A stretch of DNA of 64,000 nt from Hohaiivirga grylli (GTDB taxonomy: Bacteria > Pseudomonadota > Alphaproteobacteria > Rhizobiales > Beijerinckiaceae): NCBI RefSeq assembly GCF_039655745.1, contig NZ_JBBYXI010000001.1, positions 124,001 through 188,000 of the forward strand, in the 5' to 3' direction. The notes under the pieces are model-generated. The model was not told the DNA's origin, did no database searches, and saw only the letters and a list, made by a program, of their open reading frames with translations. The stretch's first letter is position 1. Each line of letters begins with the position of its first letter. Shown here in pieces: positions 16,414 to 25,481 of this stretch. The position numbers were made by a program, and so were the translations under genes.

Positions 16414-16580
16414 TTGATCTAGGCCCCCACAGCGTCTTTATTATTGGCGCTTATGCCTTTGCCATCATTGTCATCGCCGGATTGGTCGGGCGGATCATGC
16501 TGGATACAAAAACCCAGAAGCGCCGTTTGGCTGAACTGGAAGCACGCGGCATTGGCCGCCGTTCAAAACGCACTGCGTGA
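16410..16580 (+). CDS. ccmD: Heme exporter small protein CcmD
   Basis: Small membrane protein of 56 residues: one N-terminal helix (about residues 9-30, SVFIIGAYAFAIIVIAGLVG) followed by a strongly basic tail. Size, topology and location between ccmC and the thioredoxin gene identify CcmD, which joins CcmABC and is needed to release holo-CcmE. The ATG overlaps the ccmC stop by 4 bases. Sequence conservation in this family is low, so context carries much of the call. Confidence 0.88.
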   Translation: MIDLGPHSVFIIGAYAFAIIVIAGLVGRIMLDTKTQKRRLAELEARGIGRRSKRTA

Positions 16581-16601
16581 TAATCTGATCGGTATGTGAC
16601 T

Positions 16602-17237
16602 ATGAGCCAGACAGAAACACCACCTGAAAAAACAAAGCGGTCTTATATCTACCTTCTGCCACTTGCTGTTTTTGGCATTCTTCTGGTTTTACTCTGGTTT
16701 GGACTTGGCGGCTTTTCCCAATCTGGCCGCAACCCCAGTGAATTGACCTGGGTGTTGCAGGGTAAACCTGTCCCGAATTTTAATCTCACCCCGCTTAACG
16801 GATTGAAGACCGTTGACGGACAACAGATGCCCGGGCTGAAAACTGAAGATTTCAGGGGCAAAATCAGCATCGTCAATTTCTGGGGTTCATGGTGCGTACC
16901 GTGCCGTGCCGAGCATCCCGGCCTCATGAAACTGGCCGAGATTGCAAAGCAGAAAAACGTTCAGTTCGTCAGCATCAATTATAAGGACCAGCCAGCTGAA
17001 AACCCGCTCGCCTTTTTGAGAGAGCTTGGTAATCCATTCAGTGCTGTCGGTGTTGATAACAGTGGCCGCGCCGGTATTGATTTTGGCGTGTACGGCGTAC
17101 CGGAAACCTTTATTATCGGCCCGGATGCAATCTTCTTTGAAAAACACGTCGGGCCATTGCTTCCGGTTAATTTCGACAGCTTCATCGCAAAGCTTGAAGC
17201 TGCCATCGCCAAATATCCGGAAGCTGTCAAACCCTGA
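16602..17237 (+). CDS. ccmG: Thiol:disulfide interchange protein CcmG (DsbE)
   Basis: Membrane-anchored periplasmic thioredoxin, 211 residues, with one N-terminal helix (about residues 14-35). The redox motif is WCVPC in VNFWGSWCVPCRAEHPG and the cis-proline is in YGVPETFII. It reduces the heme-binding cysteines of apocytochrome c during maturation. The start is either ATG 16602 or the GTG two codons before; both leave the anchor intact. Its TGA is immediately adjacent to the convergent ispZ stop, the two sharing the palindrome TGATCA with no base between. Confidence 0.93.
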   Translation: MSQTETPPEKTKRSYIYLLPLAVFGILLVLLWFGLGGFSQSGRNPSELTWVLQGKPVPNFNLTPLNGLKTVDGQQMPGLKTEDFRGKISIVNFWGSWCVPCRAEHPGLMKLAEIAKQKNVQFVSINYKDQPAENPLAFLRELGNPFSAVGVDNSGRAGIDFGVYGVPETFIIGPDAIFFEKHVGPLLPVNFDSFIAKLEAAIAKYPEAVKP

Positions 17238-17816
17238 TCAGTTAGACTGATCGTCATCCTTCTTGAGCTCATGGCGCATCAGCAATGGTGTCTGCGCCAT
17301 GGCAAAAACAATACTGATGGCTGTCAGGCCAAAGACCTTGAACGAAACCCAGAATGACTCCGTCTGTGTACGCCAGACAACTTCGTTTAAAACCGCAAGG
17401 ACAATGAAGAAAATTGCCCAACGGAATGTCAGGATACGCCATCCTTCATCATCCAGGGAAAAGGCATTATCGAAGACAATCTTGAGCAACTGCTTGCCTG
17501 AGTAATATCCGTACAGAAGCACGACCCCAAAGATACCACTAACAATTGTCGGCTTCATTTTGAAAAAGGTATCGTTATCAAAAATCAGCGTCAGTCCGCC
17601 AAAGAAAATAACGATCACGCCAGAGACAAGCGGCATTGTCGGCAGCTTGCCCTGAAGGAAGTAATAGACGACCAATGCAGCAATGGTCAGCGGAATGAAC
17701 GCACCAATTGCCATATGCAGGCCGAATTTTGAATAGATCACAAAGAAAGCGACCAGAGGGCCCATTTCCAAAACAAGTTTCAGGATTGGGCTGATTTTTT
17801 TGCTTTCAGTACTCAT
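17238..17816 (-). CDS. ispZ: Inner membrane protein YciB/IspZ
   Basis: Polytopic membrane protein of 192 residues with five or six helices, of the intracellular septation protein A family. Recognisable segments are LVLEMGPLVAFFVIYSKFG near the N-terminus and LNEVVWRTQTESFWVSFKVFG near the C-terminus. Family members help maintain the cell envelope and interact with elongation and division proteins in E. coli; an exact biochemical activity is not established. The start overlaps the ftsY stop by 4 bases, as is common in the Hyphomicrobiales. Confidence 0.93.
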   Translation of the reverse strand: MSTESKKISPILKLVLEMGPLVAFFVIYSKFGLHMAIGAFIPLTIAALVVYYFLQGKLPTMPLVSGVIVIFFGGLTLIFDNDTFFKMKPTIVSGIFGVVLLYGYYSGKQLLKIVFDNAFSLDDEGWRILTFRWAIFFIVLAVLNEVVWRTQTESFWVSFKVFGLTAISIVFAMAQTPLLMRHELKKDDDQSN

Positions 17817-19102
17817 TCGTCATCCAGTCCGGCAATTGCACGGGCAAAATCTTTTGCTTCAAACGGTTCAAGATCATCGACACCCTCACCAACACCGATG
17901 AAGTGAACCGGGACAGAAAACTTATCGGCAACCGCAACCAGAATACCGCCGCGGGCCGTTCCATCCAGTTTTGTCATGATGAGGCCCGTGACACCCGCGG
18001 TTTTACCAAACAGTTCAACCTGTGACAGGGCATTCTGACCCACTGTTGCATCAAGTACGAGCAGGCTGGAGTGCGGTGCTGTTGCATCTACCTTTTTGAT
18101 AACGCGGACAATCTTCTCAAGCTCGTCCATCAACCCGGCTTTATTCTGCAAGCGCCCGGCCGTATCAATCATCAGAACATCAACGCCATCATTCTGAGCT
18201 TTCTGCAGAGCATCAAATGCAAGACCGGCTGCATCCGCTCCCTGTGTCGTTGCAACAACCGGGACGTTATTACGTTCACCCCACACTTTGAGCTGTTCAA
18301 TAGCTGCAGCGCGGAAAGTATCACCAGCCGCCAGCATGACAGAAAGCTTCTGCGCTTTGAATTTTGCAGCAAGTTTACCAATTGTGGTTGTCTTACCGGA
18401 GCCATTAACACCAACCATAAGGATGACGTAGGGCTTCTTTGTCCGGTCAATCACAAGCGGCTTGGCAACAGGCTGAAGTGATTTCTCAACTTCATCAGCC
18501 AGAATTGCTTTGACCTCTTCTGGTGAAATTTCCTTATCAAAGCGGCCATCAGACAAGCGGTCTGTAATGCGGATTGCAGCATCAACACCAAGGTCAGCCT
18601 GAACAAGGATATCTTCAAGGTCTTCAATGGTTGCGGCATCAAGCTTGCGCTTGGTGAAAAGATTTGTCAGCCGCTCACCGATGGATGATGACGTGCGGCG
18701 CATTCCCTGCGTCAGACGCTGCCACCAGCTGAGTTTTTTGGGTTCTTCTGCAGCAACAGTAGGAGCTATAAGCTGTTCATTCTCGGGCTGTGGTTCCGGC
18801 TCAGTCTGGGGTTCAGGAACAACTTCTTCAGCAACCGGCTCCGGCTGCTCTTCCGGTTCATCATTTGCCTCAATTGTTTCTGTCAGAAACTCAATCTCAT
18901 CTGTTTCCAGATCAGCATCAGGCACTTTATCCGCAACATCAAAGACATCCTCAAGAACATCTTGTGTTGTTTCCTGCGATTGTTCATCCGGCTTTTCAGC
19001 CTCAACAACATCGACTGGGACATTTTCCTGAGCCACAGGTGTTTCAGACTTGCGCCCGAACAGACGGGACAAAAATCCCTTTTTTTCTTCGTGTTCCGCC
19101 AT
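17813..19102 (-). CDS. ftsY: Signal recognition particle receptor FtsY
   Basis: GTPase that docks the SRP-ribosome complex at the membrane, 429 residues. Residues from about 20 to 120 form a long acidic, Glu/Pro-rich A domain. The NG domain follows, with G1 GVNGSGKTTTIGKLA, the DTFRAAA box, G3 DTAGRLQNK and G4 TKLDGTARGG. The extreme N-terminus has FLSRLFGRK, a likely amphipathic lipid-binding helix. It works with Ffh, encoded 9.4 kb away on the other strand. The acidic region is poorly conserved and its length is typical for alphaproteobacteria. Confidence 0.96.
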   Translation of the reverse strand: MAEHEEKKGFLSRLFGRKSETPVAQENVPVDVVEAEKPDEQSQETTQDVLEDVFDVADKVPDADLETDEIEFLTETIEANDEPEEQPEPVAEEVVPEPQTEPEPQPENEQLIAPTVAAEEPKKLSWWQRLTQGMRRTSSSIGERLTNLFTKRKLDAATIEDLEDILVQADLGVDAAIRITDRLSDGRFDKEISPEEVKAILADEVEKSLQPVAKPLVIDRTKKPYVILMVGVNGSGKTTTIGKLAAKFKAQKLSVMLAAGDTFRAAAIEQLKVWGERNNVPVVATTQGADAAGLAFDALQKAQNDGVDVLMIDTAGRLQNKAGLMDELEKIVRVIKKVDATAPHSSLLVLDATVGQNALSQVELFGKTAGVTGLIMTKLDGTARGGILVAVADKFSVPVHFIGVGEGVDDLEPFEAKDFARAIAGLDDE

Positions 19103-19255
19103 GGACTAAAGCGGCCTCCTGCTGACAGCCATTATACGTGAGCAATGGATAGCATTTTACATCCATCAGCAACACCGGTTTTTATGTTTTCGTAAAATGC
19201 CTTATGGGTAGTATGAAGTACCTAACCATGCAATTTGAACCAAGTTTTACCCCAA

Positions 19256-19984
19256 ATGTCCGAAAATGTGAAACAAGAGAATATCATACAGGCGGATGAC
19301 GACCCAATTCTGGCGCAACTCCTTTATCGGGATGGCCTGATGCTGGTTATCAATAAACCGGCATGTCTGCCAGTGCATCCGGGCCCAAAGGGTGGCGATA
19401 CTCTGTTTCACCATCTGGACGCTTTGAGATTCGGCCTGCCCCGCAAGCCAGAAATTGCCCATCGTCTTGATAAAGATACATCAGGCTGTCTGGTTCTTGG
19501 GCGCCATCCCAAAGCCCTGCGTCGCATTGGTAAACTGTTTCACGATGACCGGATCGACAAAACTTACTGGGCTGTTGTTGAAGGCGGGCCAGAAGATGAG
19601 AATGGAGAAATCAATCTCCCCCTCGCCCCTAAATCTCCGGACAGGGGATGGTGGATGAAAGTTGACCCGGATGGTCAACCCTCAAAAACGCTCTGGCGTG
19701 TCATGGGCAGAAGCCAGAACCCCGAAGGTCAGCCAATCACATTACTTGAGCTAAAACCAGTCACAGGCAGAACGCATCAGTTGCGCGTTCACTGCTCAGC
19801 CATGGGCTGGCCAATTCATGGTGATACAATTTACGGCACAGCCCCACGGTTTGACGGCCCGGGACTGCATCTACACGCCCGCTCCATCACCATACCGCTT
19901 TATCCAAGCAAACCAACAATCACTATTTCAGCACCGCCACCGGAGCATATGGCCGCATATTTCAAGCAGTTTGAAGCTGGCTGA
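19256..19984 (+). CDS. RluA-family RNA pseudouridine synthase
   Basis: Pseudouridine synthase of 242 residues without an S4 domain. The catalytic aspartate is in AHRLDKDTSGCLVLG, the RluA-family signature, and the C-terminal TGRTHQLRVHCSAMGWPIHGD is also diagnostic. It isomerises uridine in rRNA or tRNA; the absence of S4 and compact size fit an RluA/TruC-like enzyme, but the target base cannot be told. ATG 19256 is preferred over an in-frame TTG at 19235. It stands alone on the plus strand between ftsY and mtaB and ends 4 bases before the convergent mtaB stop. Confidence 0.88.
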   Translation: MSENVKQENIIQADDDPILAQLLYRDGLMLVINKPACLPVHPGPKGGDTLFHHLDALRFGLPRKPEIAHRLDKDTSGCLVLGRHPKALRRIGKLFHDDRIDKTYWAVVEGGPEDENGEINLPLAPKSPDRGWWMKVDPDGQPSKTLWRVMGRSQNPEGQPITLLELKPVTGRTHQLRVHCSAMGWPIHGDTIYGTAPRFDGPGLHLHARSITIPLYPSKPTITISAPPPEHMAAYFKQFEAG

Positions 19985-19987
19985 TAA

Positions 19988-21241
19988 TCAGGCCAGCAGA
20001 TTACCCTTCTCCTCATAACCCGTAATGGTCACGGGAATAATCTGGCCGGGCTCGACAGGCTGTGAGAAGCGAACGGTTGTAAAACCTTCCGTGCGGCCCA
20101 GATTATCGGTCTCCACCAAAACATGACGCTTCTGCCCAACCTCTGTCTTTAAATGTGCGAGCAGAGCCTCTTCACCCTTCTGACGCAAGCGGCGGGCACG
20201 TTCCTTCACGATACCACGATCAAGCTGCGGCATGCGCGCAGCCGGTGTGCCTGGACGTGGAGAGAATGGGAAAACATGCAGATGCGTCAGGCCGCATTCA
20301 TCAACGATATCGAGTGAGCGCGTGAACATCTCTTCGGTTTCTGTCGGAAAGCCGGCGATGATATCAGCACCAAAAACGATATCCGGCCGCAGATCGCGCG
20401 CCTGCCTGCAGAAATTGATGGCATCATCACGCAGGTGGCGACGCTTCATCCGCTTCAGGATCATATTATCACCTGCCTGCAATGACAGATGCAGATGTGG
20501 CATCAGGCGCTCATTGTTTGCCAGCGCATCAAGCAGATCATGATCCGCTTCGACAGAGTCAATCGAAGAAATCCTTAGACGTTCAAGCTCCGGCACAAGA
20601 CGTAAAATGGTTTTCACCAATGTGCCGAACTTCGGTTCGCCCGGCAGATCTGCGCCATAGCTTGTAATATCAACGCCTGTCAGGACAACTTCCCGAACAC
20701 CGTTTTCAACCAGCCGCCTGATTTGATCAATAATCGTTCCCATTGGGGCAGAGCGTGAATTACCGCGACCATAAGGGATGATGCAGAAGGTGCAGCGATG
20801 GTCACAACCATTCTGTACCTGCACAAAAGCACGGGTACGTTCCCGCAGGCCGTCAATCAGATGGACTGCTGTTTCCTTGACCGCCATAATGTCATTAACG
20901 ATCACTTTTTCGGATGTGCCGACACCAAAGTCACGCAGATTTTCCCATGTTTCAGCAACCATTTTTTCCTGATTGCCAACAACCTTGGAAACTTCATTCA
21001 TAGCTGCAAACATCTGTGGCTCAACCTGAGCCGCACAGCCTGTCACAACAATTTTGGCTTCAGGGTTTTCACGAGCCAGCTTGCGAATTGCCTGACGGGC
21101 CTGACGAGTTGCCTCAGAGGTTACAGCACAGGTGTTTACGATAATCAGGTTTTCGTGCCCGGCAGTCTCTGCATGCTTCTGCATGGCCTCAGACTCATAG
21201 CTATTCAGGCGGCAACCGAATGTTACAATCTCAATTGCCAT
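19988..21241 (-). CDS. mtaB: tRNA t6A37 methylthiotransferase MtaB
   Basis: Radical SAM enzyme of 417 residues that adds a methylthio group to t6A37 of tRNAs reading ANN codons. The N-terminal UPF0004 domain has its three cluster cysteines in TFGCRLNSYE, IVNTCAVTS and VVTGCAAQ. The radical SAM motif is NGCDHRCTFCIIPYGRGNSRS, followed by a TRAM-like C-terminus (VLVETDNLGRTEGFT). The compact length and GCRLN rather than GCQMN favour MtaB over MiaB. It shares one base with the dapF stop (TAATG), so the two are cotranscribed. Confidence 0.92.
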   Translation of the reverse strand: MAIEIVTFGCRLNSYESEAMQKHAETAGHENLIIVNTCAVTSEATRQARQAIRKLARENPEAKIVVTGCAAQVEPQMFAAMNEVSKVVGNQEKMVAETWENLRDFGVGTSEKVIVNDIMAVKETAVHLIDGLRERTRAFVQVQNGCDHRCTFCIIPYGRGNSRSAPMGTIIDQIRRLVENGVREVVLTGVDITSYGADLPGEPKFGTLVKTILRLVPELERLRISSIDSVEADHDLLDALANNERLMPHLHLSLQAGDNMILKRMKRRHLRDDAINFCRQARDLRPDIVFGADIIAGFPTETEEMFTRSLDIVDECGLTHLHVFPFSPRPGTPAARMPQLDRGIVKERARRLRQKGEEALLAHLKTEVGQKRHVLVETDNLGRTEGFTTVRFSQPVEPGQIIPVTITGYEEKGNLLA

Positions 21242-22119
21242 TACCGCACTCCGGCAAACAGCTCAGGGCGGAAATGATCTTCCCATTCCAGCTCCACCGG
21301 GCCGGTCATGAACATATGGCCATTGTCCCGCCATTCAATCTGAAGATCCCCACCGGGCAGACTGACTGTCACATCCCGACCTGCAAGCCCTTTACGATAG
21401 GCGCAAACAGCGACGGCACAGGATGCTGTCCCACAGGCACGGGTCGCACCAGCTCCACGCTCCCAGACAACAACCTTGAAGTGATCTGGCGCAACAAGCT
21501 GCGCAAAGGAGATATTGGCACGTTCAGGGAATAGGGGATGATGCTCCAGTGATGGGCCGACTTTATGGACATCCCAATCCGCGACATTATCAATGAAGAA
21601 AATGATATGCGGATTACCGACGCTGACACCTGCCGCTGGTACAAACTTATAACCTTCCAGCGGAACTTCAAAAGCAAGTGTATCTGTTACTTCATGAGCG
21701 AGCGGAATATCCTGCCAGCCAAATAATGGCACACCCATATCAACCGTAAATTCAACATCTCCACGGCGCTCACAAACAAGCGGACCCATCTTGGTTTCAA
21801 GATGCAGCTTTGTACCCTGAAATCCTGCCGATATTTCCGCATCAGCCATCAGGGCCCATGCAACACAGCGTGTTCCATTTCCGCACCCACCCGCGATCGT
21901 ACCATCTGTGTTGTAGATACGAATAAAAGCGTCTGTTCCGGGTGTAACGGGATCGTGCAGAACCATCATCTGGTCAAAGCGGGAGCGCGGATCATTGGCA
22001 ATCGCAATCGCTTCATCAGAGGTCACAATGTGTTTCTCACCACGCAGGTCAAGAACAACAATCTCGTTCCCGAGGCCGTTCATTTTCAAAAAGCGGTGAT
22101 TGGTGAGGTAATTGCTCAT
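21241..22119 (-). CDS. dapF: Diaminopimelate epimerase
   Basis: Cytoplasmic enzyme that converts L,L- to meso-diaminopimelate for lysine and peptidoglycan synthesis, 292 residues. Both catalytic cysteines are present: in AGGCGNGTRCVAW and in RACGTASCAVAV. The N-terminal FLKMNGLGNEIVVLD is standard. It is the first gene of a dapF-mtaB transcript. In relatives I recall it lying next to a divergent ffh; here an accessory block of about 6 kb separates them. Confidence 0.96.
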   Translation of the reverse strand: MSNYLTNHRFLKMNGLGNEIVVLDLRGEKHIVTSDEAIAIANDPRSRFDQMMVLHDPVTPGTDAFIRIYNTDGTIAGGCGNGTRCVAWALMADAEISAGFQGTKLHLETKMGPLVCERRGDVEFTVDMGVPLFGWQDIPLAHEVTDTLAFEVPLEGYKFVPAAGVSVGNPHIIFFIDNVADWDVHKVGPSLEHHPLFPERANISFAQLVAPDHFKVVVWERGAGATRACGTASCAVAVCAYRKGLAGRDVTVSLPGGDLQIEWRDNGHMFMTGPVELEWEDHFRPELFAGVR

Positions 22120-22386
22120 AAGGTCACTATTAATTTTCGTCTGGCAGGTCTTTTAGGACGCGCTATTCTGCAGTTCACATTTATATGCTCTATTTTATCG
22201 TAAATTGCGAGTCCTTCATCCGATCTTGAAATCAAGCAACAGTATGGAAAAACCTTTTACGATCAGGGCAATATTCCCTTAATATGGGAATTCTTGTCTG
22301 AAGTGTTGCATTCTGGTCTCTCGCTGTTGAGATAAATGCCACGTATATTATCGATCTATAGACCTGATTCTATCTGGCTGGGTAAA

Positions 22387-23298
22387 ATGATGCGGTGCTC
22401 CAAATTCACGATCTCACCTTTCCAAATGTTCGCAAGTTGCGGTCTTTGGGCACTCACACTTGCAACAACTTCAATCACATCATTTGCAGAAGAAGCTCCG
22501 CGTGCGACACCAACCGTCGGAACAACGGTCGGAACTGGTGAACCTGCACCAGCTGCAACGCCTGCAACCACAACCAAGGCGCCAGAAGCCACGCCTGCAC
22601 CGGAAGCCCCGGTTGCCAGCCCGGCAGTTCCGGCAGCGGGCGATACAGCTCCTGCAACACAGCCCATACAGGAAAGAACAGACCCGCCAGCAAATTATGA
22701 CACCGGCCAGAACCATGAGGTAACAGCCCCGGAGCCTTTACCTGATCTGACCAATGTCCCAACTTTGGTACCGATGCCAAAAGAACCGCCGGATGTTCAG
22801 GAAGTTGAGATACCGGCGAAACCTGTTGCCATTATTTCAGGCGACAGCACATGGGATGACAGCATCGTCAATCTGGCAGAAGCTTTCAAGAAACTGGATG
22901 CAGCTCTTGCAAAAGCCGGGAAGAAATCAGCCGGACGTCCAGTCGCTGTTTTCACAAAATCAACAGAAGACGGCTTCTCTTATGATGCCCTGATCCCGCT
23001 TGCAGAAGCTCCAGCCGCAGATGCCACAGCGCTCGCTGACAATATCCGTTACGGTACTTCACCAATCGGCAAGGCCATTCGTTTCATCCATAAGGATCCT
23101 TATGAACTGATCAGTATGACCTATGAAGGCATCGCCCTTTACATGGAAAATAAGAATCTGGTCGGTAAGGATGAATTGATTGAGGAATATGTCACTGATA
23201 TCACCGATCAGGCTGATAAGAAGACGATCGTGAACATCTACATTCAGCTGGAAAACACACCACAACCGGCACAAAAACCCGCTGAACAGACTAACTGA
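22387..23298 (+). CDS. Secreted Pro/Ala-rich protein with GyrI-like domain
   Basis: Exported protein of 303 residues from ATG 22387 (an in-frame ATG at 22336 would add 17 residues ahead of the signal peptide). The signal peptide ends near TSITSFA. Residues about 35-150 are a low-complexity Pro/Ala/Thr linker. The C-terminal half (from STWDDSIVNLAEAFKKLDAAL to KTIVNIYIQLE) resembles the GyrI-like or AraC-effector-binding small-molecule domain seen in exported rhizobial proteins, but has no DNA-binding part. The linker would place the domain away from the membrane or across peptidoglycan. Ligand and function are unknown. It opens the accessory block between dapF and ffh. Confidence 0.65.
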   Translation: MMRCSKFTISPFQMFASCGLWALTLATTSITSFAEEAPRATPTVGTTVGTGEPAPAATPATTTKAPEATPAPEAPVASPAVPAAGDTAPATQPIQERTDPPANYDTGQNHEVTAPEPLPDLTNVPTLVPMPKEPPDVQEVEIPAKPVAIISGDSTWDDSIVNLAEAFKKLDAALAKAGKKSAGRPVAVFTKSTEDGFSYDALIPLAEAPAADATALADNIRYGTSPIGKAIRFIHKDPYELISMTYEGIALYMENKNLVGKDELIEEYVTDITDQADKKTIVNIYIQLENTPQPAQKPAEQTN

Positions 23299-23324
23299 AT
23301 TCAGTCAAAACCAATAAGAATCTT

Positions 23325-23359
23325 AAAAGCAGGGCCTGTATTCAGACTCTGCTTTTTTT
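23325..23359 (+). terminator. Terminator after GyrI-like gene
   Basis: AAAAGCAG (23325-23332) pairs with CTGCTTTT (23349-23356), followed by TTT. The loop holds further possible pairs. It overlaps the last codons of the convergent DUF2157 gene. Confidence 0.6.
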
Positions 23360-24352
23360 ACGCATTTTTTCAAACGCAAATGCCAATGCGAGTGTGAGAA
23401 TACCTCCAATCATTGCTGTCAGAAGTGGCGATAAATGGCCGCCAATATGCGTAAAGAATAAGGTATAGCCATGAATAATCAGGAAGGTTACACCATAGCC
23501 TCTGAGCATTCTGAACTTCAGACGAGCACCCAGAACGATCAGGGTAATATTCACGGAAATCCATAACAGATTGAAACCAAAAACATCTGGCTCCACGAAA
23601 TCTGGTGTTGTGCTATCCAGATCATAATTTCCAAAAATGGACATCAGCCAAAGCGCCATTTCCATAAAGAAAATGCCAATTGATATCCAGATTTTGGCAA
23701 ACCCGCGAAAGCGGGCCATAAACCCCTTTTCCATCAGCATATGTATGGCACCCATCGCAATAATTGGCATGGAGACCATAAAGAAGCGCAATGGATAATT
23801 CATACTGAACCAGTAAGCACCCCATCCGGATATGTAACCCGTACGTCCGCCAAACCAGACAAAGAAAAGGATAGCGACAAGAATAAGCAGCAGCTTGTTT
23901 CGTAAAAGATAGGTCAGGGGCAGAATGATGATGAAATCCGCCAGAACAAGAGAGGGCCAGTCACCGGAACCGTTGGAAAAAATAATTCCGATCGTAAAGG
24001 TCAGGCCAATCAATGCAAAAGCAGATAACAACTCCAAAGCTTCAGCAGAAATTTGGTTGCCTTTCACTTTAAGCCACTGCGCACCTGCAAAGAAAAGCAG
24101 CATTGTTACACTGAGCAGAACTGCCAGTTTTTCATACGAAAAATCAAAAATATCTCTGAGAAACAGAGCAATCCCAGCAGCAAAACTGACTGCGCCGAAG
24201 AGAAGAAACCAGCGGCCAAGGGAGCGCCAGTCCCATTTCTCGACAGGATAAAGCTCTTTCAATTGCAGATAGGTTTCCCGAGTAATGTCACCATCGCGCA
24301 GAAGCTCTGCAAGCTCACTATTAATAACCGCATTGCGTGCTTTTGGAGTCAT
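23342..24352 (-). CDS. DUF2157-type membrane protein, copy 2
   Basis: Polytopic membrane protein of 336 residues. A cytoplasmic N-terminus of about 45 residues (LLRDGDITRETYLQLKELYP) with a charged helical character precedes around eight to ten hydrophobic helices. This layout matches the DUF2157 family, for which I know no defined function. It follows a second, related gene with an ATGA overlap, and both follow chrA, so the three form an operon. The two proteins share the order of the N-terminal helix, the GRW motif before the first membrane segment and an LYFERLY or AFEKMRKK basic end. They may form a heteromeric membrane complex. Confidence 0.6.
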   Translation of the reverse strand: MTPKARNAVINSELAELLRDGDITRETYLQLKELYPVEKWDWRSLGRWFLLFGAVSFAAGIALFLRDIFDFSYEKLAVLLSVTMLLFFAGAQWLKVKGNQISAEALELLSAFALIGLTFTIGIIFSNGSGDWPSLVLADFIIILPLTYLLRNKLLLILVAILFFVWFGGRTGYISGWGAYWFSMNYPLRFFMVSMPIIAMGAIHMLMEKGFMARFRGFAKIWISIGIFFMEMALWLMSIFGNYDLDSTTPDFVEPDVFGFNLLWISVNITLIVLGARLKFRMLRGYGVTFLIIHGYTLFFTHIGGHLSPLLTAMIGGILTLALAFAFEKMRKKSRV

Positions 24353-25425
24353 AGCGCCACCTCATTTGTAGGTAGATCTTCTGAAGCACGCCTCTTTTCC
24401 CTCAGATACAGCCGTTCAAAAAGGTAACCCAGCAAAAGACCGCTGGCTCCGACAATCATAAAGAAACTGGCAGCTGAAAGTTTATCCCAGCATCTTTCAA
24501 AAAACTGGGTGTAGAGATTGATAGATAGGAAAACGATCCCAAAACCCGTAAAAATCCGATCTTTCAGATAAGCTCCCACTATGAGCTGCCCAATTGCTGC
24601 CCCTGTAAATATCATCAGCCAGAAGAAACGGAGGACATAACGCAATGCCCGTATTGTCTCATCATTGTCATCACTTAGGAGATGCGTATTGTCATACCAG
24701 CCAAGGCTGAGAAACCATAAGGAGCAATTCAGATAAACCAGACCGAGAATGATCATAATCCGGCCAAAACCGCTGAAGCGGTCAAACACACGATCTTCTT
24801 GCCGACGGTGATACAGGCCGATGAGGATAACAATAAAAGCCGTCAGGGCCATGGATGGCGGATGGGCGATATCAAAATAGTAGCTCCCCCTGCCACCATA
24901 CCAACCTGATGCTCCAACAGCCTGAAACACTAATAAAATACTTAAGAACAAAGGCCACCGCAGCTTATAAACATAGGCTGTTAAAGCTGCAGAAAATGCA
25001 ATGACAAACATCAGAAGATAAAAATACCGTTCAGTATGTTCTTCTGAATATTCCAGACAAAAAGCAGTAAGGGCAGCAAACAGAAACAGAAATGAGACTG
25101 TAATAATCGCAGAACCGGTTATTGGTAGCGGATGCGTTCTGGAAGTAACCGTTTTAATTCCTGCAATCCAGCAGCCTATACCCATAACAAGAATAACAGA
25201 ACCCGTAATGAGCGTATTGTCATGATCAATCATCATAAACATGACAGCACTGGCTAATAGGATAACCGCAAAAATACCAAGCCAACGCCCCAATATGGCA
25301 AAAAATCCAGTATTTTGACCATCGTACTGCTGAGCTAAATTTTGAGCAGTCTCAGCGGATATCAGCCCTCGATGGAACCAGTCAGCGCTCTCAGCAGCCA
25401 GAAGCTCTGCTTTATTCTGTTTCAT
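24349..25425 (-). CDS. DUF2157-type membrane protein, copy 1
   Basis: Polytopic membrane protein of 358 residues. The N-terminal AAESADWFHRGLISAETAQNL is the short helical domain typical of DUF2157, followed by GRWLGIFAVILLASAVMFM and about eight further membrane helices. It lies 56 bases after chrA and overlaps the next DUF2157-type gene by 4 bases. RBS GGGAAAC precedes ATG 25425. Family function is unknown; its place behind a chromate transporter is suggestive but not proof of a role in metal or anion stress. The sequence looks more AT-rich than the core genes around it. Confidence 0.65.
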   Translation of the reverse strand: MKQNKAELLAAESADWFHRGLISAETAQNLAQQYDGQNTGFFAILGRWLGIFAVILLASAVMFMMIDHDNTLITGSVILVMGIGCWIAGIKTVTSRTHPLPITGSAIITVSFLFLFAALTAFCLEYSEEHTERYFYLLMFVIAFSAALTAYVYKLRWPLFLSILLVFQAVGASGWYGGRGSYYFDIAHPPSMALTAFIVILIGLYHRRQEDRVFDRFSGFGRIMIILGLVYLNCSLWFLSLGWYDNTHLLSDDNDETIRALRYVLRFFWLMIFTGAAIGQLIVGAYLKDRIFTGFGIVFLSINLYTQFFERCWDKLSAASFFMIVGASGLLLGYLFERLYLREKRRASEDLPTNEVAL

Positions 25426-25481
25426 TGTTTCCCGCTTTTATAATTATCAGCACAACTTATCCTACAGCGGCACCATATTAC

